Part shown: positions 1-11,101 of the stretch, piece after piece
Layout: each line of letters starts with the position of its first letter
How positions within the stretch are numbered: the first letter of the stretch is position 1
Assembly: GCA_026119855.1 (NCBI GenBank)
Contig: JAOWBW010001444.1
Location: 237,213 to 301,212, forward strand
Length of the DNA: 64,000 bases
Direction of reading: 5' to 3'
Source: Campanula takesimana
Taxonomy: Eukaryota; Streptophyta; Magnoliopsida; Asterales; Campanulaceae
The notes under the pieces: generated by a model
Told to the model about the DNA's origin: nothing
Database searches by the model: none
The model's input: the letters and a program-made list of their open reading frames with translations, nothing else
Program-made: the position numbers and the translations under genes

Positions 1-146
1 AAGAGAATATGAAGAGGTTCTTTTAAAAAAATTTGAAATAGATCCACTTATGCGGTAGCATGGCTTTATGCGACATCATGAATTTTGCGGCAGCATAAGG
101 TATTGCGACAGATTACTTGGTGCGGTCAAAAGAGGTTGGTCACTAG
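1..146 (-). mobile_element. Left remnant of minus-strand SIRE-like copia element
   Basis: This stretch lies left of the Angela-like insertion and ends in ACTAG (142-146), the target duplication matched at 8711-8715. It is therefore the continuation of the DNA seen from 8711 onward, the 3' region of the minus-strand SIRE-like element. No coding motif is visible. Whether it is the untranslated 3' region or part of the 3' LTR cannot be told, because the element's left end lies outside the window. Confidence 0.6.
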
Positions 147-1014
147 TGTTGGTAGTGGTGCCCTAGGCACGTTTAATAAACGTTGTAATTGTTATCATTT
201 ATTTCATATCAATAAAGAGATGTTTTGATTATTATTGTTGTTCATGCTTACTTATAATAATCCCCGTCCCTAGTACTTATTAAGCACTAGTATAAAGGCT
301 AAATGATCATGAGATGATCATGTTAGATTTATGGGTACTTGTTTGGAACAAGGTACTGGACATGACCCGCTGTATGAGATTTATGTCATGGTCTATGTCG
401 AACATATATCTCATATTAGTTATGTCATTTGAATCCTTAGACATGAAGTTATTATAGTCTTCCACTTGATGAACATTGTGTTTGACATATTCAAACGCTA
501 CCTTAACACGGTAGTTATAAAGGGTATGATTGGCATAATCGGATTCCCGTTGGGAAGAATAATAAGCTAAATGGATTTGTCCCTCCACGGAGAGATGTCA
601 AGCTTGGGCCTCTCGTAGGAATGATGTTGATGAAATGTTCGGCCGGACTCAAATGAATTGATTGGATCAATGTCATTTGGATTATCAACATATTCGGAAT
701 CGAGAAAGTATTGAACAAAAACAAGTTGACTGTTTGACCATGACTTGTGTTCAATGACATCGTGGACAAAGGGATTGTGACATATTCTAAAGGAATGCGA
801 ACTTGTATCTAGTTATACTATTTGGGTAGGTATGACGGTTTGCTAGAACCTAATCATATCTTATGGGATCATGTTTGAGCCCATTGCCAACTTAGTATAA
901 TCCTAGAGGGTCACACACAATAGAACGAATCTTTAATAAGAGGAATATATTGGAATTTAGAGTCAAAGGACCTTGGAGGAATTTTGGAAACATTCTGGGC
1001 TGTTTGGTCTACCG

Positions 1015-1120
1015 AGCGGGCGCTTGGTTCAGACCAGGCGGGCGCCTGAAGTAATTCCAGAAAGACAGGGACCTTCTGGTCATTCAGGCGGGCGCCTGGC
1101 CCTTTACAGGCGGGCGCCTG
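1015..1120. promoter_or_regulatory. Quartet of GC-rich palindromes upstream of LTR TATA box
   Basis: Four inverted repeats: AGCG-GG-CGCT (1015-1024), then CAGGCG-GG-CGCCTG at 1035-1048, 1085-1098 and 1107-1120. Their centres are 22, 50 and 22 bp apart. The last lies about 85 bp upstream of the TATA box. The 3' LTR carries the same set at 8063-8168. Confidence 0.7.
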
Positions 1121-1202
1121 GTGCTGCCGACAGGAAAATTCCTAATTCGATTTGGGAAGGTTTTTGGCACAAGATTCCTATTTGGAATAGGTCTTAATTG
1201 TG

Positions 1203-1210
1203 TATAAAAA
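1203..1210 (+). promoter_or_regulatory. TATA box of Angela-like 5' LTR
   Basis: TATAAAAA followed by a C-rich stretch, at the place expected for the U3/R border. The copy in the 3' LTR is at 8251. Confidence 0.6.
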
Positions 1211-1664
1211 CCCCAATTCGGCCAGACCATATGTACAAGTGATTTTGTGAGTCTCAAAGAGTTTGAGAGAGATATTATTTTGTTCTAAGATATCCTTGAT
1301 TGAGGAACAAAATAATTCACAAATAAATTCAATATAGTTCTTTTATTATATTGTGAAAGTGTGTTTCATAATATTGGTCTAGCAACCAAGATCAAAGATC
1401 CTTTGATATTCGTTCGAAGTGTGGATACCGCTAGAGGGTGAAAATCATCATCTTCAAAGTTCGTGTTCAAGCTTTGTGATCGTGATCAAGTCTTCAAGTT
1501 TCTCCACCAAAGACCAAGAGAAAATTCATAGTCATCAAGGGTTAGTTATTCCTCTATTCATCTTGTTGTATTTGATTTAATCATATGAACGGATCCATGG
1601 CTTTGGGTTTCTTAAAATTTTAATTGCTAAATTCCGCTGCGCATGTTACTAGGAAACCCAACAG

Positions 1665-1676
1665 TGGTATCAGAGC
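1665..1676 (+). other. Primer binding site (tRNA-iMet)
   Basis: TGGTATCAGAGC one base after the 5' LTR end; it is complementary to the 3' end of plant initiator tRNA-Met, the usual copia primer. Confidence 0.93.
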
Positions 1677-3226
1677 CCCGTTCATGTTGATTAATTCAAT
1701 ACTTGGATCATGTTGTGTATATAAATTGTTTATGTGCCAAGCATGATATGAATATTGGATTATATGATGTTTATGTGTTTTGTGATTTTATGTGGTTTAT
1801 TGTTTTTCGAACCTTAATCGCACGATTCAATCGCAATAAAAATTATGGTGGATTCTGAATTATTTCGATTATTGATTTTTGATTGGATCAAAGTTTTAAT
1901 AATCGGGGAAAAATAATTTTGAGACAAAATTTTCGAACTTGAAAATTCCATACCATTCTGACCATTCAGGCGCCCGCCCGCGTTGGACCAGGCGCGCGCT
2001 CGCTTCAGGCGCCCGCCTGTGCTGGACCAGGCGCGCGCTTGCTAGGCCAGAATGTTCTGATTTTGTTCAAAATCTGATTCTGGAATTTTTCGATAAATCC
2101 GACAAAACCAGTAACAAGACCACTTCAGACTTGCTGATATGGAATGGGTTTTGGGTAGTTGGTTTGTGTGTGGATTTTGGGGTTTGATTTTCCTATTTGT
2201 TTTAGTCTTGTGATTCCTAGATTGGTTCAAGTTTTGGATGGCTAATCTGCGTTCATCGAGATTGTGTTTCCCAAAATTGATCGCAATCAAAGTTTCAAAG
2301 ACAAAACGAAGTTAGAATTATGAAGAGTTCATAATTGCTAAAATTGAGAAACAAAGTTCTTGATTCAATGATTGGAGATCCATGTGGAATTGTGAATGCA
2401 ATTGGCCTACGTTCATCGAGACCATCTATTGCTTAGTTTCGGCCACATGGACTACTTTCTTGGTTTCTTGAATTAGTGCGGGATTGTGGTTGCCAAATGG
2501 CTTAGTTCGACCGCACTTCTTGTTGTCTTGATTTGGAGATAATAACCAAAGTTGAAATAGTCTCATCCTCATAATTATAGAGAAACTAATGACACATAAA
2601 TATTATGCTTAAATTAATGGGATTAATTTAGTGGCTAAACTTGATGTGTAACATGTTTATATTATGTGCTCATAAATGTGTTATATGCTATATGTGATGA
2701 ACCTTCAAAGAAAGTTTTAAGTCTTTTATTGCCATGCCATGATTAAAACACTTGTTAGTACATGAGTGATTTTAATGTAGATTCGCCCTAGCGAGGTGCA
2801 TTAAATTTATTTATGTTTGAGCAAGATAGATAATGTGGGCACGCCCTAGCGGGACACATTAACTATGCGTTTAAAATGGTTAGACTTAATTGGGCGTCAA
2901 AACAGTTTTGGGCCTAGGCAAAGATGAGGTTTAACATGCTTTTGAAATTGGATTTCTAAAAGAATCTCATAAAAGGAATTAAGAGTCATATGAGATATGA
3001 TTGACAAGAGTTGTCTACCTAATTAATTTGATTTTGTGTAATCCGCCTTAGCGGACTTGAAATTAAATTAAAGTTGGATCTTAACCCAATTAAATTATAT
3101 TATACATTGGATGTATAAGAAGGTTATATAATTTAGTGGGAGTATTTTGTTTAAAAATACATTATTTATCTCTTTAATGAAAATCGGTACTTATTAAATT
3201 TTGGAAATTTTGCATATTTGTAGATA
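1677..3226 (+). other. Long untranslated leader of Angela-like element
   Basis: 1.55 kb between the primer site and Gag without a long coding frame. It holds a second quartet of GC palindromes (1967-2041) and three short stem-loops with CYTA loops: TCGC-CCTA-GCGA (2783-2794), CGC-CCTA-GCG (2842-2851) and TCCGC-CTTA-GCGGA (3042-3055). Long leaders are normal in the BARE/Angela lineage and carry packaging and dimerisation functions in related elements; a role here is inference. Confidence 0.6.
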
Positions 3227-4582
3227 ATGACTAATAACACTCAATCAATGTCGTTGCGATCGATCCTTGAGAAGGATAAGCTCGAAGAGAATGGTACAAA
3301 CTTTATGGATTGGATCCGAAGCATAAGAATTGTTCTTAGGCAAGAAGATAAGTTGTACATTCTCGATGGGCCTCTCCCTGCTGAACCACCGCCTACTGCC
3401 CCTAGGGTAGAAAGAGACAATTACAAGAAACATCGTAATGATTCTAGAGATGTAAGTTGTCTCATGCTTGCTGCTATGTGTTCAAAACTCCAACAAAGTT
3501 TGGAACATTTGGAAGCCTATGAGATAGGCGTGGAGTTGAGAACCATGTTTCAAGAGCAAGCTAGGCAAGAGAGGTACAAGACCATTGTTGCATTCACTAC
3601 TAGTAAAATGAATGAAGGGCAACAAGTGAGTCCTCACTTTCTTAAAATGAAAGGTTATGTAGAGCACCTTGAGAAACTTGGCTATCCAATCCCATTGGAG
3701 CTAGCCACGGATCTCATTCTTAATTCATTGCCTAAAAGTTATAATCAGTTTGTGATGAATTATAACATGCATGGAATGGATAAGAATCTCTCTGAGTTGC
3801 ATGGGATGCTCAAAACTGCAGAGATGAAAATTGTGGAGAAAGGTTCTCCTGTGCTCTTGGTTCATGATGGGAAGAAGGCTAGTGCCAAAGGAAAGGGTAA
3901 GGCAAAAGTTGTCAAACCCAAGATAAGCAAGGCAAAGGTTGCCAAGGCTTCTGAGGCAAAACCTGATTCACAAAAGGATGCAATCTGTTTCCATTGTCAA
4001 GAAATTGGTCATTGGAAACGTAATTGCAAGGCTTTCTTGGAAGAGCAAAAGAAGAAGAAGAGCAGCAAGGCTGCGTCGACTTCAGGTATCTATATGATAG
4101 ATATTCTCCTTTCTACCACTGATTCTTGGGTATTGGATACCGGATGTGGTTCTCACATTTGTCTAAATGTGCAGGGACTAAAGAATAGGAGACTGCTTAA
4201 AGAAGGTGAAGTAGATCTACGCGTGGGAAATGGAGCAAAAGTTGCTGCATTAGCCGTAGGGACTTATGAAGTCACTTTACCTTCCGGATTAATTCTTGTT
4301 TTGAACAATTGTTATTATGTTCCGGATTTAAGCAGAAATATTATTTCAATTTCTTGTTTGGATAATGAAGGTTTTAAGTTTCTTATTGAGAATAAGAAAT
4401 TTTCTATTTATTTAAATGATGTGCTTTATGGTATTGCTAATTCATTTAATGGCCTTTATGTCTTGGATGTCAAGAATGAAAATAATGTCTATCATGTAAA
4501 TAAGAAATCTAAACCTAATGATGTAAATCATACTTATATGTGGCATTGCCGTCTTGGTCATATTAATGAAAAGCGTATCTAA
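3227..4582 (+). pseudogene. Gag, protease and start of integrase (Angela-like), ends at a premature stop
   Basis: A 451-codon frame. Residues 1-240 are Gag (capsid-like, SLRSILEKDKL start near residue 9). A CCHC zinc knuckle, CFHCQEIGHWKRNC, follows near residue 255. The aspartic protease is marked by WVLDTGCGSHIC near residue 305. The frame ends as the integrase begins (WHCRLGH, start of the HHCC zinc domain). The stop at 4580-4582 is a point nonsense, because the same frame continues with integrase zinc-domain sequence (CESCLLGK) until a frame break near 4760. Product functions: RNA packaging, polyprotein cleavage and cDNA integration. Confidence 0.9.
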
Positions 4583-5829
4583 AAACTCCATGGGGACGGA
4601 CTTTTGGGTTCATGTGACTTAGAGTCATATGATACTTGTGAGTCGTGTCTTCTTGGAAAAATGACTAAGACACCTTTTACCAAGTTGGGTGAAAGGGCAA
4701 GCGACTTATTGGGGTTGATACATTCCGATGTATGCGGACCATTAAGTAGCAATGCTAGGGAGGATTTCAATACTTCATAACCTTCACTGATGATTATAGT
4801 AGATTTGGGTATGTTTACCTAATGAAACATAAAAGTGAAGCATTTGAGATATTTAGAATATTTCAAAATGAAGTAGAAAAACAACTTGGCAAAAGCATTA
4901 AGGCACTTCGATCAGATCGAGGTGGAGAATACTTAAGTCAAGAATTTGATGATCATCTAAAGAATTGTGGAATAGTTTCACAATTGACTCCACCTGGAAC
5001 ACCACAATGGAATGGTGTGTCCGAGAGGAGGAATCGGACTTTGTTAGACATGGTTCGATCAATGATGAGTCAAGTTGATCTTCCAATATCCTTTTGGGGT
5101 TACGCCCTAGAAACCGCTGCTTTCACACTAAATCAAGTTCCAACTAAATCGGTTCCAAAGACTCCATATGAGATGTGGAGTGGAAAGAAACCTAGTTTAT
5201 CTTTCATGAGGATTTGGGGTTGCGAAGTTTATGTCAAGAGACTCATCTCTGACAAACTAGCACACAAATCTGATAAATGTATTTTCGTGGGATATCCTAA
5301 GGAAACTAAAGGATATTACTTTTACAACCGAGAGGACAACAAAGTGTTTGTTGCCCGAACTGGTGTCTTTCTAGAGAAAGAGTTTCTCTCCAAAGAAATC
5401 AGTGGGAGTAAAATAAATCTTGAAGAAATTCGAGACCCAGAAAATAACATTGAACCAATGGTGGAACAAGAACAAGAACCACAAGGAATTGTGGAACCTG
5501 TTCAAAATACACAAGCATCTCGCAGATCTAGTAGGTTACGATCCGAGCCCGAGAGATATGGATTTCTCGTAACGGATAGTAATGAGGTAGAAATCATTGA
5601 GAATGATGAACCGTCAACCTACCAAGAGGCGATGTCTTCTCCTGATTCGGACAAGTGGCTTGGAGCCATGGAATCCGAATTGCAATCCATGCAAGACAAT
5701 CAAGTTTGGAATTTGATTGATGCACCCGAAGGTGTAAAAACCATAGGATGCAAATGGGTCTTCAAGAAGAAGACTGACATGGATGGGAAGGTGCATACTT
5801 ACAAAGCTAGGCTTGTAGCGAAGGTATAG
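4583..5829 (+). pseudogene. Integrase core and N-terminal reverse transcriptase (Angela-like)
   Basis: After the nonsense codon the integrase reads on in the same frame to about 4760, shifts frame, and stays open to 5829. Visible are IHSDVCGP, FTDDYSR, the LRSDRGGEYLS segment with its catalytic Asp, the TPQWNGVSERRNRTL segment with the catalytic Glu, and the copia IN-RT linker ending in CKWVFKKKTDMDGKVHTYK of the reverse transcriptase. A further frame break at about 5822-5827 ends the frame at LVAK. The first Met-initiated stretch starts at 4822, but that Met is internal and is not a translation start. Confidence 0.88.
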
Positions 5830-7181
5830 GCAAGTTCATGGTATTGACTATGATGAGACCTTTTCACCCGTAGCAATGATCAAGTCTATAAGAATTTTGC
5901 TTGCCATTGCCGCATATCATGACTATGAAATATGGCAGATGGACGTCAAAACCGCTTTCCTGAATGGAAAACTCCAAGAGGATGTGTATATGACACAACC
6001 AGAAGGTTTTGAACAAGATTCTAAGGTATGCAAATTGCAAAGATCCATCTATGGATTGAAGCAAGCTTCAAGGAGTTGGAATCTCCGTTTTGATGAATCG
6101 GTCAAAGAGTTTGGTTTCATCAAGAACGAAGATGAGCCTTGTGTATACAAGAAGATTAGTGGGAGCATAGTGCTATTCCTTATTTTATATGTGGATGACA
6201 TATTGCTCATTGGAAACGACATTCCTACACTTCAGTCTGTGAAGACTTGGTTAGGAAAGTGCTTCGCAATGAAAGATATGGGTGAAGCCGCATATATACT
6301 TGGCATTAAGATCTATAGAGATAGATCAAGAAGGCTACTTGGTTTAAGCCAAAGTACATACATTGACAAGGTCATTAGAAGATTCCGTATGGAAAATTCT
6401 AAGAGAGGCACCTTGCCAGTGTTACATGGAGTTTCTCTAAGCAAGACTCAATGTCCTAAGACAAAAGATGAGCGTGAGAAAATGAATGATGTTCCATATG
6501 CTTCGGCAATTGGGTCCATCATGTATGCCATGATTTGTACTAGGCCGGATGTATCTTATGCTTTGAGCATGACAAGTAGATACCAATCCGACCCTGGCGA
6601 AAATCACTGGATAGCTGTAAAAGCGATTCTTAAGTACTTGAGAAGAACTAAAGACTCGTTTTTAGTCTATGGAGGAATGGAAGATGATCTCGTTGTAAAT
6701 GCTTACACGGATGCAAGCTTCCAAACTGACAAAGATGATAGCCGATCGCAATCGGGTTTTGTGTTTATGTTAAATGGTGGAGCTGTAAGCTGGAAGAGTT
6801 CCAAGCAAAGTACAACCGCTGATTCTACAACAGAAGCTGAGTATATTGCTGCATCGGATGCTGCAAAGGAAGCTGTTTGGATTAAGAAGTTCATAACTGA
6901 ACTTGAAGTGGTTCCTAGTATTGCTAATCCAATAGACCTTTATTGTGATAATAATGGTGCTATTGCTCAAGCAAAGGAACCAAGAGCACATCAGAAATCC
7001 AAAACACATACTTAGGCGTTTTCATATCATTCGAGAGATCGTTGATAGGGGAGACGTAAATATATGCAGAGTACCTACTGATGACAATGTTGCGGACCCG
7101 CTAACAAAGGGACTTCCACAAGCTAAACATGATGGTCATGTTAGGTCCATGGGTATTAGATACATGGGAGATTGGGCCTAG
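5830..7181 (+). pseudogene. Reverse transcriptase and RNase H (Angela-like)
   Basis: The frame is open from the DYDETFSPVA motif just upstream of 5876 to 7015. The polymerase domain shows QMDVKTAFLNG, the YGLKQASRSWN block and the catalytic LYVDDILLIG. RNase H is marked by the TDASFQTD segment, AEYIAASDAAKEAVW and DLYCDNNGAIAQA. A frame break near 6990-7010 moves the C-terminus (ADPLTKGLPQ) to another frame, which stops at 7181, directly before the polypurine tract. Apart from the frame break the RT and RNase H catalytic residues I looked for are present. Confidence 0.88.
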
Positions 7182-7195
7182 GGCAAGTGGGAGAT
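7181..7195 (+). other. Polypurine tract of Angela-like element
   Basis: A purine-rich run (AAGTGGGAGA, 7185-7194) directly before the 3' LTR; it primes plus-strand cDNA synthesis. Confidence 0.75.
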
Positions 7196-8710
7196 TGTGG
7201 GTAGTGGTGCCCTAGGCACGTTTAATAAACGTTGTAATTGTTATCATTTATTTCATATCAATAAAGAGATGTTTTGATTATTATTGTTGTTCATGCTTAC
7301 TTATAATAATCCCCGTCCCTAGTACTTATTAAGCACTAGTATAAAGGCTAAATGATCATGAGATGATCATGTTAGATTTATGGGTACTTGTTTGGAACAA
7401 GGTACTGGACATGACCCGCTGTATGAGATTTATGTCATGGTCTATGTCGAACATATATCTCATATTAGTTATGTCATTTGAATCCTTAGACATGAAGTTA
7501 TTATAGTCTTCCACTTGATGAACATTGTGTTTGACATATTCAAACGCTACCTTAACACGGTAGTTATAAAGGGTATGATTGGCATAATCGGATTCCGTTG
7601 GGAAGAATAATAAGCTAAATGGATTTGTCCCTCCACGGAGAGATGTCAAGCTTGGGCCTCTCGTAGGAATGATGTTGATGAAATGTTCGGCCGGACTCAA
7701 ATGAATTGATTGGATCAATGTCATTTGGATTATCAACATATTCGGAATCGAGAAAGTATTGAACAAAAACAAGTTGACTGTTTGACCATGACTTGTGTTC
7801 AATGACATCGTGGACAAAGGGATTGTGACATATTCTAAAGGAATGCGAACTTGTATCTAGTTATACTATTTGGGTAGGTATGACGGTTTGCTAGAACCTA
7901 ATCATATCTTATGGGATCATGTTTGAGCCCATTGCCAACTTAGTATAATCCTAGAGGGTCACACACAATAGAACGAATCTTTAATAAGAGGAATATATTG
8001 GAATTTAGAGTCAAAGGACCTTGGAGGAATTTTGGAAACATTCTGGGCTGTTTGGTCTACCGAGCGGGCGCTTGGTTCAGACCAGGCGGGCGCCTGAAGT
8101 AATTCCAGAAAGACAGGGACCTTCTGGTCATTCAGGCGGGCGCCTGGCCCTTTACAGGCGGGCGCCTGGTGCTGCCGACAGGAAAATTCCTAATTCGATT
8201 TGGGAAGGTTTTTGGCACAAGATTCCTATTTGGAATAGGTCTTAATTGTGTATAAAAACCCCAATTCGGCCAGACCATATGTACAAGTGATTTTGTGAGT
8301 CTCAAAGAGTTTGAGAGAGATATATTTTGTTCTAAGATATCCTTGATTGAGGAACAAAATAATTCACAAATAAATTCAATATAGTTCTTTTATTATATTG
8401 TGAAAGTGTGTTTCATAATATTGGTCTAGCAACCAAGATCAAAGATCCTTTGATATTCGTTCGAAGTGTGGATACCGCTAGAGGGTGAAAATCATCATCT
8501 TCAAAGTTCGTGTTCAAGCTTTGTGATCGTGATCAAGTCTTCAAGTTTCTCCACCAAAGACCAAGAGAAAATTCATAGTCATCAAGGGTTAGTTATTCCT
8601 CTATTCATCTTGTTGTATTTGATTTAATCATATGAACGGATCCATGGCTTTGGGTTTCTTAAAATTTTAATTGCTAAATTCCGCTGCGCATGTTACTAGG
8701 AAACCCAACA
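7196..8710 (+). repeat. 3' LTR of Angela-like element
   Basis: 1515 bp, TGTGGG to CCAACA, nearly identical to the 5' LTR and followed by the target duplication ACTAG at 8711-8715. Palindrome centres are at 8067.5, 8089.5, 8139.5 and 8161.5, with the same 22-50-22 spacing. Confidence 0.93.
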
Positions 8711-8826
8711 ACTAGAAGGGATGAGTGACTGATATTTAATATAGCTTGACCATGAGTTGTACTGCTGTGGACCTAACTTGAACTTAGACAATCATTAGTA
8801 CACAAAACTGTATGGACAAGTTTGAG
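8711..8826 (-). mobile_element. Untranslated 3' region of SIRE-like element
   Basis: DNA between the Angela-like insertion and the pol stop codon (8827-8829, minus strand). It joins to 1-146 when the insertion is removed. No polypurine tract or LTR end is evident in the 116 bp. Confidence 0.55.
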
Positions 8827-10270
8827 TTATAGTTCTAGCATACCCATTTCTCCTCTTAAATACCTAAATCTCTTGGAATCGAGATCCTTGGTGAGAATAT
8901 CTGCAATCTGATCATCAGTACTCACATACTCTAGATGGATATTACCTTTTTTCACATGATCCTTGAGAAAGTGGTATTTAATATCAATGTTTTGGTCTTG
9001 GAATGCATGACAGGGTTGTTGGAGACAGCAATGGTAGATGTATTGTCATATCGATTGGACAATTTTCTTCTTGATTCCGTAGTCAACAAAATTGTTGCTT
9101 CATCCACAGCACTTGGCAACAGCAGCTTCCTGCAGCTATATATTCAGCTTCTGTGGTAGATACAGAGACTGAGGCTTGTTTCTTGCTTGCCCATGAAACT
9201 AGTCGATTTCCAAGGAAATGACAAGTTCCACTTGTGCTTTTCCTGTCGATGGTACATGCTGCATAATCTGCATCTGAGTAACCTATAAGATCAAAAGTTG
9301 AATCTTTGGAGTACCAAAGTCCAAGGTTAATAGTCCCAGATAGATAACGAATAATACGTTTAACAGCAATAAGATGTGCTTCTCTAAGATCAGCTTGATA
9401 ACGAGCACAAACGCAAACACTAAACATGATATCGGGTCTACTAGCAGTTAAGTATATGAGAGAGCCAATCATACCTCGATACAAGGTTTGATCAACATTC
9501 TTACCTTTCAAGTCTTTATCTAGCTTGTTACCAGTAGCCATGGGAGTGTCGTATGCCTTTGCATTTTCAAGTCCAAATTTCTTGATAAGATCTCTTGTGT
9601 ACTTATCTTGGTTGAGGAAGATGCCTTCAGCACATTGTTTAATTTGTATCCCAAGGAAGAATGTTAATTCTCCCATCATGCTCATCTCAAATTTGCTTTT
9701 CATGAGTTTCTCAAAACGCTTACACAATAATTCATTAGTAGAACCAAAACTAATATCATCTACATATATTTGAACTAGTAAAGTATGATCATTATATTTA
9801 GCAATGAATAAATTTGTGTCGATATTACCACGCTTAAATCCTTTCTTTAGGATAAATTTAGATAGAGTATCATACCATGCCCGTGGCACTTGTTTGAGTC
9901 CATACAAAGCTTTACGGAGTTTGTAGACATGATTTGGAAATTTGGGATCTTCAAATCCAGGTGGTTGAGCAACAAAGACTGTTTCTTGAAGTTTACCGTT
10001 GAGGAATGCACTCTTCACATCCATTTGATATAACTTGAATTGCTTGTAAGAGGCATAAGTTAAGAATATCCTTATAGCTTCGAGTCTTGCAACAGGGGCA
10101 AAAGTTTCATCATAATCAATGCCTTCTTATTGTCTGTAGCCTTGTGCAACCAACCTAGCTTTGTTTCTTGTGATGCTTCCATTATCATCCATCTTGTTTC
10201 GGAACACCCACTTTGTACCAATCACTCCTTGATCTTGTGGCCTTTGAACTAAGGTCCAAACTTTACATCT
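8827..10270 (-). pseudogene. Reverse transcriptase and RNase H of SIRE-like element
   Basis: The main open stretch is 10024-9083: QMDVKSAFLNG-type start, LYGLKQVPRAWYDTL, IYVDDISFGSTN (polymerase aspartates) and RNase H motifs (SDADYAACTIDRKSTSG, STTEAEYIAAGSCC). Upstream, the conserved GIDYDETFAPVAR segment is separated by a stop codon around 10125-10130. Downstream the frame is lost near 9100. The C-terminal ILTKDLDSKRF motif is still recognisable close to the stop at 8827-8829. Inactive. Confidence 0.85.
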
Positions 10271-10276
10271 TTCAAA

Positions 10277-11101
10277 TTAGTTGAGCTCTTCTTGCATAGC
10301 AACAACCCAACTTGAGTCTTGGAGTGCTTCATCAACTTTCTTGGGTTCAACTTGAGATATGAATGCGGTAAGTGCATCATAGTTTGATCTTCTTGTTCGA
10401 ACACCAGAATGCAAATCACCAATGATATTCTGAATAGGGTGATTTTCGACCTCACGAACTTCTTGAGGTATGTCTGGTTGAGTTGATGGTGGTTGTAAAT
10501 CTTCTAGAGGTACATCATTTGAGCCATCCCAATCATAGGTAATTTGGGGGATAGGTTCTTCCACATTGATGGGTGTTTCAACTTCAACTCCATTTGAGGT
10601 AGCAGCAGATGAGGTAGCTTTTGGTGCTTCAGGTGAGGTAGATGGGGGTGCAGTTGAGGTAGATGGATTTCCTTGTGTTGATGGATTTTGCGGTCGAGTT
10701 GTACCTGTCTCATTAATCTCAACAAAATCGTCAGTAACATTTGGAGCCATATGTGGCTCAAGGAGAGAATGTTCATCAAAAAGTAACATGGACATATTCA
10801 ACTATCTTAAAGAGTGGTTTTATTAAATACACAAAAAGCTTTTGAGTGTTTAGCATACCCAATAAATATACCTTCATCGACCTTAGGAGCAAATTTACCT
10901 CGTTGTTCTTTACCGTTATAGAGTGTGAAGCATTTGCATCCAAATATCTTGAAGTATGCTATGTTGGGGGTTCTTCCTCTCCAAAGTTCATAAGGAGTTT
11001 TGTTGTAGGTCTTGATGATGATGGATCTATTCTGAGTGAAGTATACTGTGTTGACTACTTCAGCCCAAAAATATTGAGGTAGCTTTGCTTCAGCAATCAT
11101 T
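10277..11101 (-). pseudogene. Integrase C-terminus and IN-RT linker of SIRE-like element
   Basis: Two frames. 11100-10807 has AKLPQYFWAEVVNT, TPYELWRGRTPNIAYFKIFGC and the GIFIGYA segment, the copia integrase C-terminal GKGY-like region. 10801-10277 is a Ser/Thr/Pro-rich linker followed by the start of the reverse transcriptase (a segment ending DSSWVVAMQEELN). It begins exactly at the solo-LTR insertion; the target duplication TCATT (11097-11101) lies in the integrase codons. Confidence 0.8.

Larger units (their letters stand above)
147..1663 (+). repeat. 5' LTR of Angela-like element
   Basis: A 1517-bp LTR bounded by TGTTGG and CCAACA. It holds four GC-rich inverted repeats at 1015-1120, then a TATA box (TATAAAAA, 1203-1210). 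By eye it differs from the 3' LTR by one substitution (position 4) and two single-base indels. Confidence 0.93.
147..8710 (+). mobile_element. Complete Angela/BARE-like Ty1/copia LTR retrotransposon
   Basis: An 8564-bp element with two long LTRs (147-1663 and 7196-8710), a tRNA-iMet primer site, a gag-pol region in copia order and a polypurine tract. It is flanked by the perfect 5-bp duplication ACTAG (142-146 and 8711-8715). The LTRs begin TGT and end CCAACA. The Gag opening (a SLRSILEKDKL-type start followed by NGTNFMDWIR), the long LTRs and the total size point to the Angela/BARE lineage; that assignment is from memory of the family. The reading frame has one nonsense codon and three frame breaks, so this copy cannot make its own full polyprotein. 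It is inserted in the 3' part of the SIRE-like element. Confidence 0.93.

Noticed and set aside
307..769. Minus-strand frames inside the Angela-like LTR, repeated at 7356-7817
   Set aside because: They lie wholly in U3 of an LTR and differ between the LTRs by a one-base indel; chance frames.
1015..1120. A CRISPR-like array, because of regularly spaced short repeats
   Set aside because: Only four palindromic 10-14-bp units, in a plant LTR, with unequal spacing and no cas genes.
973..1197. 74-codon plus-strand frame in the LTR (and at 8021-8245)
   Set aside because: Generated by the GC palindrome repeats upstream of the TATA box; no sign of translation.
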